A DNA stretch of 21,789 nt from Ovoidimarina sp039190895 (GTDB lineage: Bacteria > Pseudomonadota > Alphaproteobacteria > Rhodobacterales > Rhodobacteraceae), in NCBI GenBank assembly GCA_039190895.1, contig JBCCXY010000059.1, positions 1 through 21,789 on the forward strand. The letters run 5' to 3'. The position numbers were made by a program, and so were the translations under genes. Below the pieces are notes generated by a model, which had not been told where the DNA came from, did not search any database, and was given only the letters and a program-made list of their open reading frames with translations. Every line of letters begins with the position of its first letter. Within the stretch, counting starts at the first letter, position 1. Below are positions 14,344 through 21,753 of the stretch, piece after piece.

Positions 14344-14805
14344 CTACGGGACAGCCTCAGACGCAATACGGGCAAATATCTCGTCCAGCTCTGCCGCCGC
14401 AGCCGCAAAGTCGGGGTCTGCTCCGTCCATGTACGGCGCAAAGACCGTACTCGGAAGCTTGTACGAAAGCGTCGCGGTCCCATCCGCGTTTTCTGTGACA
14501 TACAGCCGGATCGGCGCCTCGATCATCGCCGGGGTCGAATGCCCAAGGATGCGCACGGCAAACGTGTTGTTGAACACCCCGATCACCCGATTGCCGGGGA
14601 TCTCAATCCCCCGGCTGCGCGCAACGCCGGTTGGCCCGGCCTCGGTCACCACGCCCATCCCGTTGGCGCGAACGGCGTCCTTAACGTCGCTCACCAGCTC
14701 GTCATACGGTTTGTCGGTGACCGTCACGGCCCATCCGGGCCGCTCCGCCATTTCGGCGCTGGCCGGGTTGGCCATAAGGCAAATCAGAAGGATCGCGACG
14801 CGCAT
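14344..14805 (-). CDS. DUF302 domain protein, secreted
   Basis: This protein of about 153 aa has an N-terminal signal peptide (residues 1-17, ending ASA) and a DUF302 domain, recognised from GWAVTVTDKPYDELVSDVKDAVRANGMGVV at the start, with NNTFAVRILGH and PIRLYVTENADGT following. DUF302 proteins have an unassigned biochemical role and are often periplasmic. The ATG at 14805 is chosen because it begins the signal peptide, although its Shine-Dalgarno site is weak and the frame is open to 14871, overlapping the end of mrp. It lies 58 bp downstream of mrp on the same strand and 75 bp upstream of argD. Confidence 0.82.
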   Translation of the reverse strand: MRVAILLICLMANPASAEMAERPGWAVTVTDKPYDELVSDVKDAVRANGMGVVTEAGPTGVARSRGIEIPGNRVIGVFNNTFAVRILGHSTPAMIEAPIRLYVTENADGTATLSYKLPSTVFAPYMDGADPDFAAAAAELDEIFARIASEAVP

Positions 14806-14863
14806 GGTCCGGTAATACGCCAGAACCGCGAGCAACCACCTCACAAAGTTGGGAGCTTCGCCG

Positions 14864-15928
14864 CTAGACAACTCCGTCCGCCACCAACTGCTGCGCCACC
14901 CTGCGGAACGCCTCGGCCTGCGGGCTCTCGGGTTTCAAAACGGTGATCGGCGTGCCGCCATCGCTTGCGGTGCGGATCTCCAGATCCAACGGAATCTCCC
15001 CAAGGAACGGAAGGCCCAGCCGCTCTGCCTCGGCCTTCGCGCCGCCGTGGCCGAAGATCGCTGCCTCGTGCCCGCATTTGGGGCAGATGTAGGTCGACAT
15101 GTTCTCGATCATTCCGAACACCGTCGTCCCCAGCTTTTCAAACATGTTCAACGCCTTGCGCGCATCGAGCAGCGCAATGTCCTGCGGGGTCGAGACCACG
15201 ATGGCGCCCGTCAGCTCTGACTTCTGCGCCAGCGTCAACTGCACGTCCCCTGTCCCGGGCGGCAGGTCGACCAGCAGCACATCCAGTTCACCCCACTGCA
15301 CCTGCCCCAGCATCTGCTGCAAGGCGCCCATCAGCATCGGGCCGCGCCAGACAACCGCCTCGTCCTCTTTCACCATCAGCCCGATCGACATCATCGTCAC
15401 GCCGTGGTTCTTCAGCGGAATGATCGTCTTCCCGTCCGGCGACGCCGGGCGCCCCGACACGCCCATCATCCGTGGCTGCGACGGTCCGTAAACGTCCGCG
15501 TCCAGCAGCCCAACGCGCTTCCCTTCCGCAACTAACGCGACCGCAAGGTTGGCCGAAACCGTCGACTTGCCCACGCCGCCCTTGCCCGACGCCACCGCGA
15601 GGATCGCATTCACGCCGGGGACCTTCTGAGGCCCTTGCTGCGGCTTGGGATGCCGCCCGATTTTCAGATCCGGTGGCTTTTTCTGCGCCTGATGCGCGGT
15701 CACAAGGGCCGAGACATTGCCGACCCCCGCAACCTCTTCCACCGCCGCCACAGCGGCCTGCCGGACCGGCTCCATCTGCGGGCCATGCTCGGGCGCCACC
15801 TCCAGCACGAACCGGACCTTTCCGCCCTCAACCGTCAACGCCCGAACGACATCCGACGTCACAAGATCCGTTCCCGTCGCCGGGTGCGTAATCCGCCTCA
15901 AACGCTCCAGAACGTCGTCGCGCGTCAC
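14864..15928 (-). CDS. mrp: Mrp/NBP35 family P-loop Fe-S carrier ATPase
   Basis: This 354-aa protein (also called ApbC) is a cytosolic ATPase that binds and transfers Fe-S clusters to apoproteins. An N-terminal MIP18/DUF59-like domain covers about residues 1-80. The P-loop is the deviant Walker A GKGGVGKS (115-122), followed by LLDADVYGPSQPRMMG and LLVDLPPGTGD. The cluster-binding pair is C282-P-K-C285. The start is the GTG at 15928, directly after the TGA of the upstream DUF6494 gene; GGAG lies 8 nt before it. The two genes are therefore coupled. A DUF302 gene follows 58 bp later. Confidence 0.95.
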   Translation of the reverse strand: MTRDDVLERLRRITHPATGTDLVTSDVVRALTVEGGKVRFVLEVAPEHGPQMEPVRQAAVAAVEEVAGVGNVSALVTAHQAQKKPPDLKIGRHPKPQQGPQKVPGVNAILAVASGKGGVGKSTVSANLAVALVAEGKRVGLLDADVYGPSQPRMMGVSGRPASPDGKTIIPLKNHGVTMMSIGLMVKEDEAVVWRGPMLMGALQQMLGQVQWGELDVLLVDLPPGTGDVQLTLAQKSELTGAIVVSTPQDIALLDARKALNMFEKLGTTVFGMIENMSTYICPKCGHEAAIFGHGGAKAEAERLGLPFLGEIPLDLEIRTASDGGTPITVLKPESPQAEAFRRVAQQLVADGVV

Positions 15929-16135
15929 TCAATCGTCTCCGGTCTGGATGCTGCCCTGCACTTCGTGGTTTAGATCGATGCCGGGAATGGACAGCGTCAC
16001 CTTCGCCGCCAACGGCCCGTCCGGCAGCGTCCCCGCCGCCTGCGCCGCGCGCACCGCGGCCTCGATTTCCTGCTGAGACGTGATACCAACTTGCTTGAGA
16101 AATTTTCTCACCGACATATTGAAGGGGTCTGCCAT
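15929..16135 (-). CDS. DUF6494 family small protein
   Basis: This 68-aa protein (MADPFNMSVRKFLKQVGITS...) matches the DUF6494 pattern: a short helical N-half with NMSVRKFLKQVG, an IEAAVRAAQAAG helix, then a beta C-half (KVTLSIPGIDLNHEVQGSI). It has no cysteines or membrane segments. AGAGGA lies 8 nt before the ATG at 16135; upstream in-frame sequence is not conserved-looking. Its TGA is immediately followed by the GTG of mrp, so it may assist the Fe-S carrier, but no function is established. It diverges from gcdH. Confidence 0.82.
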   Translation of the reverse strand: MADPFNMSVRKFLKQVGITSQQEIEAAVRAAQAAGTLPDGPLAAKVTLSIPGIDLNHEVQGSIQTGDD

Positions 16136-16224
16136 GGCCACATCCTCTCTGCCCTGTACAGCGAGGTACATGGGGCAGACGGAACAGAACGGCAACCCGC
16201 CCGGCGGTATTGGAGGACGACGAC

Positions 16225-17445
16225 ATGAACGTATCCCAGCGCATCGACGCACAAGACGGCCCGCAGCTTGGCACGTTCGACTGGTCGGACCCGTTTCTGC
16301 TAAACGCCCAGCTCAGCGAGGACGAGCGCATGCTGCGCGACGCCGCGGCGACGTTTGCGGCGGATACGCTGCAGCCGAAGGTGAGCGCTGCCTACGAAAA
16401 CGCGACGGTGGACCGCGACATCTTTCCCCAGATGGGCGCCGCCGGGCTCCTGGGTGCCACGATCCCAGAGGCATATGGCGGCCTCGGCGCCAACTACGTC
16501 ACCTACGGCCTGATCGCGCGCGAGGTGGAGCGTGTCGATTCCGGCTATCGATCCATGATGTCGGTGCAGTCGTCGCTCGTCATCTATCCGATCTTTGCCT
16601 ATGGCACCGAAGAGCAGCGGCAAAAATACTTGCCCGACCTCTGCTCAGGCGCCCGCGTCGGCTGCTTTGGTCTGACTGAGCCGGATGCGGGCAGCGACCC
16701 GGCGGGCATGAAGACCCGTGCCATAAAGACCGAAACCGGCTACCGCCTGAGCGGGTCGAAGATGTGGATCTCCAACAGCCCAATCGCTGACGTCTTCGTG
16801 GTATGGGCGAAGTCCGAGGCCCACGGCGACAAGATCAAGGGTTTCGTCCTCGACGCCGGGATGCCGGGCCTGTCGGCGCCCAAGATCGACGGGAAACTCA
16901 GCCTGCGGGCGTCCGTGACGGGTGAGATCGTGATGGACGGGGTCGAGGTCGGCGAAGACGCACTTCTGCAGAATGTCGAGGGGCTGAAGGGGCCGTTCGG
17001 CTGCCTCAACCGTGCCCGCTACGGCATCGCTTGGGGCGTCATGGGCGCGGCCGAGTTCTGCTGGCACGCCGCCCGCCAGTACGGGCTGGACCGCAAGCAA
17101 TTCGGCAAACCGCTGGCCCAGACGCAGCTATTTCAGAAGAAGTTGGCAGACCAGCAAACCGAAATCGCCCTGGGCCTGCAAGGCGCATTGCGCCTCGGCC
17201 GCATGATGGACGACGGAACGGCAGCGCCAGAGCTGATCAGCCTCATGAAGCGCAACAACTGCGGCAAAGCCCTCGACGTGGCCCGCGCAGCGCGCGACAT
17301 GCACGGCGGCAACGGCATCGCGGGCGACTTCCAAGTGATGCGCCACATGGTGAACCTTGAAACGGTCAACACCTACGAAGGCACCCACGACATCCACGCC
17401 CTGATCCTCGGCCGCGCGCAAACCGGCCTCCAGGCCTTCTTCTGA
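16225..17445 (+). CDS. gcdH: Glutaryl-CoA dehydrogenase
   Basis: This 406-aa acyl-CoA dehydrogenase oxidises and decarboxylates glutaryl-CoA to crotonyl-CoA in lysine, hydroxylysine and tryptophan breakdown, passing electrons from FAD to ETF. The sequence matches the mitochondrial GCDH type closely: SGYRSMMSVQSSLV (106-119), CFGLTEPDAGSDP, FGCLNRARYGIAWGV, and the catalytic glutamate E385 in NTYEGTHDIHALILGRA. The ATG at 16225 has GGAGG 8 nt upstream; an in-frame TTG at 16210 lies inside that site and is unlikely. It diverges from the DUF6494-mrp genes. No regulator or CoA transferase is adjacent. Its 3' end leads into a cluster of palindromes. Confidence 0.95.
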   Translation: MNVSQRIDAQDGPQLGTFDWSDPFLLNAQLSEDERMLRDAAATFAADTLQPKVSAAYENATVDRDIFPQMGAAGLLGATIPEAYGGLGANYVTYGLIAREVERVDSGYRSMMSVQSSLVIYPIFAYGTEEQRQKYLPDLCSGARVGCFGLTEPDAGSDPAGMKTRAIKTETGYRLSGSKMWISNSPIADVFVVWAKSEAHGDKIKGFVLDAGMPGLSAPKIDGKLSLRASVTGEIVMDGVEVGEDALLQNVEGLKGPFGCLNRARYGIAWGVMGAAEFCWHAARQYGLDRKQFGKPLAQTQLFQKKLADQQTEIALGLQGALRLGRMMDDGTAAPELISLMKRNNCGKALDVARAARDMHGGNGIAGDFQVMRHMVNLETVNTYEGTHDIHALILGRAQTGLQAFF

Positions 17446-17459
17446 TCATTGGTCGGCAC

Positions 17460-17484
17460 GGTGCGCAGTAAATGCGCACCCTAC
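17460..17484. repeat. Palindrome GGTGCGCA...TGCGCACC plus CCTAC tail
   Basis: GGTGCGCA (17460-17467) pairs perfectly with TGCGCACC (17473-17480) around GTAAA, 14 bp after the gcdH stop. The following CTAC tail matches, in inverted form, the GTAG head of the next element. Likely the gcdH transcript end or a REP-type unit. Confidence 0.6.
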
Positions 17485-17493
17485 GCCACACAG

Positions 17494-17517
17494 GTAGGGT
17501 GTGCCTTCAGGCGCACC
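17494..17517. repeat. Inverted, diverged copy of the preceding palindrome
   Basis: GTAGGGTG, then TGCC, TTCA, then GGCGCACC is an inverted, slightly diverged version of the element at 17460-17484, 9 bp away. Its own arms (GGTGTGCC/GGCGCACC) also pair with one G-T mismatch. Confidence 0.5.
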
Positions 17518-17558
17518 AATGCTGCGTCAGTGTTCTTCTAACCCACATCGCCGCATCG

Positions 17559-17582
17559 GTAGGCCGGGGTTCACCCCGGCAC
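17559..17582 (-). repeat. 24-bp palindromic intergenic repeat, copy 2
   Basis: This is the exact reverse complement of the 24-bp block at 5078-5101: GTAG, the palindrome GCCGGGGTTCACCCCGGC, then AC. It lies between the convergent 3' ends of gcdH and the hydroxyacid dehydrogenase gene. Confidence 0.7.
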
Positions 17583-17642
17583 ACCATATGCCTTCCAGCG
17601 AGAAGGGTTCAATTTTGCTTACAAAAAACATGGGCTTATAAA

Positions 17643-17661
17643 CGGTCCCACTGTGGGACCG
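17643..17661 (-). terminator. Terminator-like hairpin of the dehydratase operon
   Basis: CGGTCCCACTGTGGGACCG is a perfect 9+1+9 palindrome only 6 bp beyond the stop at 17668. On the minus strand it is followed by TTTAT, a weak U-tract, so it is a reasonable intrinsic terminator for the hydroxyacid dehydrogenase transcript. Confidence 0.6.
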
Positions 17662-17667
17662 CCCAAG

Positions 17668-18630
17668 TCACCCATTCAGCGCCCGACACTCCGGCACCGG
17701 GGTCTTCACCGTCCCATCGGCCAGAAACTGCAGCAGATTATCCACCGTCAGGTCCCCCATCGCCGCCCGAGTCTCCACCGTCGCGCTGCCGATATGGGGG
17801 GCCAGCACCACGTGATCCATCGCCTTCAGCGCGTCCGGGATCTTCGGCTCCGCTTCAAACACATCCAGCGCCGCGCCGCCAAGCCGCCCGTCCTGCAGCG
17901 CCTCCACCAGCGCCGCCTCGTCGACGACCGACCCTCGCGCCACATTCACCAGCAGCCCCTCCGGCCCCAGCGCGTCCATCACCTCCCGGTTGACCAGATG
18001 CCGCGTCCCGGCCCCGCCCGGGGTGATCACGATCAACACCTCCGCCTCGCGCGCGAGCTCCACGGGCGTCGCGCAGAAGCGGTACGGCAGGTCCTTTTCG
18101 GCCCGCGCCGTATACAGGACCTCGGCCCCAAAGGCCTCGGCCCGCCGGGCGATGGTCTGCCCGATCCGCCCCATCCCAAGGATCCCCACACGCCGCCCCT
18201 GGACCGACCGCATCAGGGGGAAGCCACCCTCGGCCTCCCACTTCCCCGACCGTGCCCACCCGTCGGCGGCAACAAGCCCTTTGCTCGCGGCGAGCCACAA
18301 CAGGATCGCCGTATCCGCGACCTCGTCGTTCAGAACGTCAGGCGTATGCGCGACCAGCACGCCCCTTTCGGCCAGCCCCACCGCGTTGATCCCGTCGTAG
18401 CCGACACCATAGCTGGAGACGACCTTGAGGTTCGGCAGATGCTCCACCGGTGCGGGATTGAGGCCGTAGTGCCCGTCCGTCGACACCGCGACGAAGTCGC
18501 CGCCGTGCTCGCGCAGGAAGGCATCCTGATCCGACTGCTCAAACAGCTCTGTCACGTCGAACGCGGAGTCCAGCCGATCCCGCATCCGGTCGGTGATCGG
18601 CCCGATCACCAGCACCTGTGGCTTTTCCAT
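17668..18630 (-). CDS. D-2-hydroxyacid dehydrogenase (GhrB/hydroxypyruvate reductase type)
   Basis: This 320-aa NAD(P)-dependent D-isomer-specific 2-hydroxyacid dehydrogenase probably reduces glyoxylate, hydroxypyruvate or another 2-keto acid. The nucleotide-binding loop is GMGRIG (152-157). The catalytic set is R232 (NVARGSVVDE), E261 (FEAEP) and H279 (LAPHIGSAT). SSYGVGYDGIN (72-82) is the substrate-loop signature shared with plant hydroxypyruvate reductase 2. The R174-T-A-R176-like region after strand 2 (LYTARAEK) suggests NADPH preference. Its ATG is 12 bp after the dehydratase stop, so the two form an operon in which a 2-keto acid from the sugar-acid dehydratase pathway could be its substrate (inference). 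Confidence 0.9.
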   Translation of the reverse strand: MEKPQVLVIGPITDRMRDRLDSAFDVTELFEQSDQDAFLREHGGDFVAVSTDGHYGLNPAPVEHLPNLKVVSSYGVGYDGINAVGLAERGVLVAHTPDVLNDEVADTAILLWLAASKGLVAADGWARSGKWEAEGGFPLMRSVQGRRVGILGMGRIGQTIARRAEAFGAEVLYTARAEKDLPYRFCATPVELAREAEVLIVITPGGAGTRHLVNREVMDALGPEGLLVNVARGSVVDEAALVEALQDGRLGGAALDVFEAEPKIPDALKAMDHVVLAPHIGSATVETRAAMGDLTVDNLLQFLADGTVKTPVPECRALNG

Positions 18631-18642
18631 GCCCCTGCCCCC

Positions 18643-20424
18643 TCAGTGGTTGTCGCGCGGCATCCCCTTCGCCGCAACTTCGCGATACTCCGGCGCCCCG
18701 TCGAGGACCATGCCCTCGGAAAACGGGCGCACCTTGTCGCGAAAGATCTCTTGCCACGGCGTCTGGCTGTCCGGCGCGAACGGCCTTGGCGGCAGCGCAG
18801 CGCGCCGCGCCTCCAACTCCGCCGGATCGACCAGCATATCGGCAGAGCACGTGTTCAGATCGATCCGCACGCGATCCCCGGTCTTCAGCAGGGCCAACCC
18901 GCCGCCATCCGCCGCCTCGGGCGAGGCGTTCAGGATCGACGGGGAGCCCGACGTCCCCGACTGCCGCCCGTCACCGACGCAAGGCAGCGACGTGACGCCC
19001 TTCTTCAGCAGATAAGACGGCGCCCGCATGTTCACGACCTCGGCGCCGCCGGGATAGCCAATCGGCCCCGCGCCGCGCATGAACAGAACCGACTGCGCGT
19101 CGATCCCGAGGCTCTCGTCGTCGATCCGCGCGTGGTAATCCTCGGGGCCGTCGAACACGAACGCCGTGCCCTCAAAGGCGTTGGGGTCGTCTGGGTTCGA
19201 TAGATAGCGGTCGCGGAACTCCTGCGAGATCACGCTGGTCTTCATGATCGCGCTGTCGAAGAGGTTGCCCTTGAGGTTCAGGAACCCGGCGTGCGCCACC
19301 ATCGGGTCCGACACGGGTCGGATTACATCCATGTTCTGCGATGCAACCCCCCCGCAATTCTCTTGCATGGTCTTGCCATTTGCCGTCACTGCTCCCGGAT
19401 GCGGCAGCATGCCCTCGGCAATCAGATGACCGATCACAGCGGGCACGCCTCCGGCACGGTGGTAGTCTTCGCCCAGATACTCACCCGCCGGCTGCAGGTT
19501 AACCAGAAGCGGCTTGTCATGCCCCAACCGCTGCCAGTCATCGTTGTCGAGCGGCACATTCAAATGCCGGGCAATGGCGTTCAGATGGATCGGTGCATTA
19601 GTCGACCCACCAATGGCCGAGTTCACGACGACCGCATTCTCGAATGCCTCCCGCGTCATGATGTCGGACGGTTTCAGATCCTCGTGCACCATCTCGACGA
19701 TACGCTTGCCGGTCTCGTAGCTGATCTGCCCCCGCTCGCGATACGGCGCCGGAATGGCCGCCGAACCCGGAAGCTGCATCCCCAGCGCCTCGGCCAGGGA
19801 GTTCATCGTCGTCGCCGTCCCCATCGTGTTGCAATACCCGACCGACGGCGTGGACGAGGCGACCAACTCCATGAACCCGTCGTCGTCGATCTCCCCTGCT
19901 GCGTGCAGTTCCCGCGCCTTCCAGACGATGGTCCCCGAGCCCGTCCGCTTCCCCTGGAACCACCCGTTGAGCATCGGCCCCACGCTCAAAGCGACCGCCG
20001 GGATGTTCACCGTTGCCGCCGCCATCAAAAGCGCAGGCGTGGTCTTGTCGCAGCCGATCATCAGCACGACCCCGTCGATAGGATAGCCATACAGCGTCTC
20101 GACAAGGCTCAAATACGCAAGGTTCCGGTCCAGCATCGCCGTGGGCCGCTTGCCGGTCTCCTGAATCGGATGAACCGGGATCTCTATCACCGTGCCGCCC
20201 TGCGAGAGCACACCGTCCCGCACTCGCTTGGCCAGCTCGATGTGGTGGCGGTTGCAGGGGCTCAGGTCACTACCGGTCTGCGCGATCCCGATGATCGGCT
20301 TGCCTGACTGCAGCTCTTCCCGCGTGAGGCCGTAGTTCAGATACCGCTCCAGATACAGCGCCGTCATCTCGCGGTCGTCCGGATTGTTGAACCAGTTTTG
20401 CGAGCGGAGTTTCTTCTCCGTCAT
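18643..20424 (-). CDS. IlvD/Edd family sugar-acid dehydratase (D-xylonate / L-arabinonate type)
   Basis: This 593-aa Fe-S dehydratase converts an aldonic acid to its 2-keto-3-deoxy derivative. It matches Caulobacter XylD and Rhizobium arabinonate dehydratase over its full length, down to the C-terminal PR-NH. Cluster ligands are C57 (SDLSPCNRHH), C125 (IGCDKTTP) and C198 (GYCNTMGTA). K127 is the metal-site lysine. The likely catalytic serine is S489 in GDGRQSGTSGS. The exact sugar acid cannot be read from the sequence. The ATG at 20424 has GAGG 8 nt upstream. It heads an operon with the hydroxyacid dehydrogenase and diverges from denD, with a LacI-type operator-like site 73 bp upstream. Confidence 0.92.
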   Translation of the reverse strand: MTEKKLRSQNWFNNPDDREMTALYLERYLNYGLTREELQSGKPIIGIAQTGSDLSPCNRHHIELAKRVRDGVLSQGGTVIEIPVHPIQETGKRPTAMLDRNLAYLSLVETLYGYPIDGVVLMIGCDKTTPALLMAAATVNIPAVALSVGPMLNGWFQGKRTGSGTIVWKARELHAAGEIDDDGFMELVASSTPSVGYCNTMGTATTMNSLAEALGMQLPGSAAIPAPYRERGQISYETGKRIVEMVHEDLKPSDIMTREAFENAVVVNSAIGGSTNAPIHLNAIARHLNVPLDNDDWQRLGHDKPLLVNLQPAGEYLGEDYHRAGGVPAVIGHLIAEGMLPHPGAVTANGKTMQENCGGVASQNMDVIRPVSDPMVAHAGFLNLKGNLFDSAIMKTSVISQEFRDRYLSNPDDPNAFEGTAFVFDGPEDYHARIDDESLGIDAQSVLFMRGAGPIGYPGGAEVVNMRAPSYLLKKGVTSLPCVGDGRQSGTSGSPSILNASPEAADGGGLALLKTGDRVRIDLNTCSADMLVDPAELEARRAALPPRPFAPDSQTPWQEIFRDKVRPFSEGMVLDGAPEYREVAAKGMPRDNH

Positions 20425-20496
20425 GGCTATCACCTCGGGTTTTCGGCTGTTCCGCAGAATCCCTAGTAGATCGAGCCGGGGGTTTCCAGCGCTTAT

Positions 20497-20508
20497 GTTA
20501 ACGGTAAC
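20497..20508. promoter_or_regulatory. LacI-family-like operator in the divergent region
   Basis: GTTAACGGTAAC has the central CG and the GTTA/TAAC arms typical of LacI-family sites, especially gluconate-type operators (TGTTA-CG-TAACA). It lies 73 bp upstream of the dehydratase ATG and about 130 bp upstream of the leader ORF of denD. No LacI-family gene is in the window, so the regulator would be encoded elsewhere. Confidence 0.4.
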
Positions 20509-20597
20509 TCGAAAAGCTCAGACGCACGATCCACGCCCTAGCCGACTTTGGGACAGCGGGACGGTCAGACGGATTAACCTATGGATCAAGTCGGTAA

Positions 20598-20638
20598 GCC
20601 GGTCTACTCACAACGAAAACGTCGGGGAGGAGACCGGC
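20598..20638 (+). promoter_or_regulatory. Hairpin flanking the leader-ORF ribosome site
   Basis: GCCGGTCT (20598-20605) pairs perfectly with AGACCGGC (20631-20638). The 25-nt loop ends with the Shine-Dalgarno-like GGGGAGG, whose last AG lies in the stem, and the stem stops one base before the ATG at 20640. Folding would partly hide the ribosome site. Confidence 0.45.
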
Positions 20639-20639
20639 C

Positions 20640-20717
20640 ATGACAGTGTTGGAACACCGCGTTGGTGCGGGCCTTGTCGACTTGCGTGCGCAGGACCGGC
20701 CGGAGATGTCGAAATGA
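20640..20717 (+). CDS. 25-codon leader ORF coupled to denD
   Basis: ATG at 20640 follows GGGGAGGAG with 7 nt spacing, the strongest Shine-Dalgarno site seen in this window. The frame encodes 25 residues (MTVLEHRVGAGLVDLRAQDR, then PEMSK) and ends in TGA at 20715-20717, overlapping the denD ATG by two bases (AAATGA). It is too short for a known domain. It may be a translational-coupling leader, or the remnant of a deleted gene that once preceded denD. No codon-run signature of attenuation is visible. Confidence 0.4.
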   Translation: MTVLEHRVGAGLVDLRAQDRPEMSK

Positions 20718-21679
20718 GCGGTGCCCTGATCATCGGCGGCGGCGGCATGGTCGGCCAAAAGCTGGCGCACCGATTGGCAGCAGAGAGACCCGATCTGAGC
20801 GTCACGCTTTACGATCTGGGGTTTCCGCAGCAGGGCGCCCCGGCCGCCTCGCGGCTGACGGCGAACATCGCGGATGCGGGAGAAGCAGCGCGGATCGCCG
20901 CGCTGCGACCCGACCCGATCTTTCACCTTGCTGCCATCGTCTCGGGCGAAGCCGAAGCGGACTTCGACAAGGGCTGGCGGGTGAACGCCGACAGCTTCCG
21001 CATGTTTCTGGAGGCGATCCGGGCTGAGCACGTGGCCTCGGGCGGCACCTACCGCCCCCGAGTGGTCTTCACATCGTCCATCGCCGTCTTCGGCCCACCG
21101 TTTCCCGACAAGATCGGCGACGACTTCATTCTATCGCCGCAAACCTCCTACGGCGCCCAGAAGGCGCTGGCGGAACTGATGCTTCAGGATTTCAGCCGCA
21201 AGGGCTTTGTCGACGGCCTTTCTCTGCGGCTTCCGACGATCTGTGTCCGTCCGGGAAAGCCGAACAAGGCCGCGTCGTCGTTCTTTTCCGGCATTATCCG
21301 CGAACCGTTGGACGGCAAGGAAGCAATCCTGCCCGTCTCACGCGATGTCCGCCACTGGCATGCGTCCCCCCGCTCTGCCGCCGGGTTTCTTGCCCACGCC
21401 GCCACGCTTGACACAGAACGGTTGAACGGGCGACGGGCGCTGAACCTGCCCGGTGTGACCTGCACGGTGGACGAGCAGATCGAAGCGCTGCGCGATGCGG
21501 CGGGCTCGGACGTCGTTGCGCTGATCCGCGAGGAACCGGACGACACGATCATCCGCATCGTTGGGTCCTGGCCCCGCGACTTCGCGCCCGACCGCGCCCT
21601 CGCCCTTGGGTTTAAGGCAGAGGAGACTTTCCGCGAAATTGTGGACGTCTACATGGCGGAGGACCGTCCAACGACTTGA
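20714..21679 (+). CDS. denD: D-erythronate dehydrogenase-like NAD-dependent epimerase/dehydratase
   Basis: This 321-aa extended short-chain dehydrogenase has GGGGMVG (8-14) for NAD binding, FHLAAIVSGEAE (70-81), the serine region FTSSIAVFG (119-127) and the catalytic pair Y146-x3-K150 (TSYGAQKALAEL). LPTICVRPGKPNKAASSF (173-190) and GIIREPLDG are typical of DenD, which oxidises D-erythronate at C2 on the way to glycolytic intermediates. The ATG at 20714 has GGAGA 7 nt upstream and overlaps the stop of the leader ORF. The usual partners OtnC and OtnI are not present downstream in the window. It diverges from a sugar-acid dehydratase operon. The family call is firm; the exact substrate is inferred. 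Confidence 0.87.
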   Translation: MSGALIIGGGGMVGQKLAHRLAAERPDLSVTLYDLGFPQQGAPAASRLTANIADAGEAARIAALRPDPIFHLAAIVSGEAEADFDKGWRVNADSFRMFLEAIRAEHVASGGTYRPRVVFTSSIAVFGPPFPDKIGDDFILSPQTSYGAQKALAELMLQDFSRKGFVDGLSLRLPTICVRPGKPNKAASSFFSGIIREPLDGKEAILPVSRDVRHWHASPRSAAGFLAHAATLDTERLNGRRALNLPGVTCTVDEQIEALRDAAGSDVVALIREEPDDTIIRIVGSWPRDFAPDRALALGFKAEETFREIVDVYMAEDRPTT

Positions 21680-21728
21680 GGTATTGCGCCGCCTTGCAGG
21701 CGTCGCGCGACTGGGGTGACGAGGATCA

Positions 21729-21753
21729 GAAATTCGTCCAGTGGACGAATTTC
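21729..21753 (+). terminator. 25-bp perfect palindrome, terminator of denD
   Basis: GAAATTCGTCCA (21729-21740) and TGGACGAATTTC (21742-21753) pair perfectly around a single G, 50 bp beyond the denD stop. The stem is A/T-rich at its base and ends TTTC, so it could terminate in either direction. A C-rich direct repeat follows. Confidence 0.55.

Noticed and set aside
12199..14946. Plus-strand open frame of 915 codons opposite argF, argD and the DUF302 gene
   Set aside because: It is antisense to three well-supported genes, is rich in His, Arg and Pro, and has no recognisable domain; this is a G+C-driven shadow frame.
16150..16173. TGTAC/GTACA inverted repeat between the DUF6494 and gcdH genes
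   Set aside because: Only five perfect pairs plus a bulged GGG/CCC; could easily be chance in a divergent gap.
17613..17626. TTTTG-CTTA-CAAAA inverted repeat near an A-run
   Set aside because: A five-pair A/T-rich stem is too weak to call as a terminator or site.
17653..19203. Plus-strand open frame of 516 codons opposite the hydroxyacid dehydrogenase and dehydratase
   Set aside because: Shadow of two clear enzymes; low-complexity Arg/His/Pro composition and no domain.
18643..20424. Calling the dehydratase ilvD (dihydroxy-acid dehydratase)
   Set aside because: Its sequence, including the SPCNR and C-terminal PR-NH features, follows the xylonate/arabinonate dehydratase branch, not IlvD, and no branched-chain genes are nearby.
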